Assembly: GCA_963763955.1 (NCBI GenBank)
Contig: CAVXQP010000016.1
Span: forward strand, 62,001 to 126,000
DNA length: 64,000 nucleotides
Direction: 5' to 3'
Origin: DASUPK01 sp963763955
Lineage (GTDB): Bacteria; Actinomycetota; Thermoleophilia; Solirubrobacterales; 70-9
The position numbers and the translations under genes are program-made. Below, piece by piece: positions 63,975-64,000 of this stretch (position 1 is its first letter; each line of letters opens with the position of its first letter). Below the pieces are notes generated by a model. It was not told the origin of the DNA. It did no database searches and saw only the letters and a program-made list of their open reading frames with translations.

Positions 63975-64000
63975 CTAGTCCGACTGAGCCTCGAGCGCCT
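63975..64000 (-). CDS. Possible 3' end of a leftward gene
   Basis: Eight codons enter from the right edge, ALEAQSD then TAG. Too short to identify. The convergent orientation with the dehydratase gene and the 24-base gap fit a gene end. Confidence 0.3.

Overview
The window is high-GC, densely coded DNA from a bacterial chromosome. F420-type luciferase-like oxidoreductase, PEP carboxykinase (GTP type), TrpB2, ClpS, a Cheo-box LexA, and an ethylmalonyl-CoA gene set point to an actinobacterium. The abundance of short NTF2/SnoaL-like proteins beginning MSEENVE, secreted proteins with Lys/Cys-rich tails, and a CcmE/CcmF system suggest the Thermoleophilia/Solirubrobacterales; that lineage call is inference. 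Many clearly conserved genes are broken by single-base indels (mostly +1 G or C) or by TAG in place of a sense codon, while neighbouring genes are intact. I read most of these as sequencing or assembly errors and give the full span of the interrupted gene.

Layout. 1-20,000: central carbon metabolism, with crotonyl-CoA carboxylase/reductase, ethylmalonyl-CoA mutase, a MaoC hydratase, an acyl-CoA dehydrogenase, and malyl/methylmalyl-CoA lyase (ethylmalonyl-CoA pathway). These are followed by thioesterase, TrpB2 and PEP carboxykinase, with interspersed secreted proteins (RTX repeat, LamG-like, glycosidase), ClpS, an AlkZ-like glycosylase and regulators (PadR). 19,800-25,723: universal stress protein, a divergent ArsR/MFS exporter locus with two operators and a 45-aa leader protein, and sucC-sucD-ferredoxin coupled by TGATG junctions.

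25,709-41,528: an integrated mobile element of about 15.8 kb, bounded by a 13-bp direct repeat at the 3' end of the ferredoxin gene. It carries a large serine integrase, a phage terminase large subunit with small phage-like genes but no recognisable portal or capsid, and a cargo of NTF2-like proteins, SAM methyltransferases, a rhodanese and a TetR regulator. It also carries a HEPN-motif protein and several zinc-ribbon proteins. In the excised circle the integrase frame would run through attP, gain a different C-terminus, and stop with a TGATG overlap onto two zinc-ribbon genes now at the other end of the element. Integration therefore cuts an operon in two and rewrites the integrase tail.

41,529-64,000: acyl-CoA synthetase, MFS transporter and aminotransferase operon; ACT protein; YyaL-type thioredoxin-domain protein; glutamine synthetase; RlpA; SDR; methyltransferase; RNase P RNA; LexA with its SOS box and a coupled zinc ribbon; tRNA-Leu(GAG); and secreted paralogues. 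The stretch ends with an alpha/beta hydrolase, a ThuA lipoprotein, an LLM oxidoreductase, SecG, cytochrome c maturation genes (CcmI-like, CcmF, CcmE) and a CDP-sugar gene pair. A short intergenic repeat that begins at TAG stop codons recurs at least three times in the chromosomal part.
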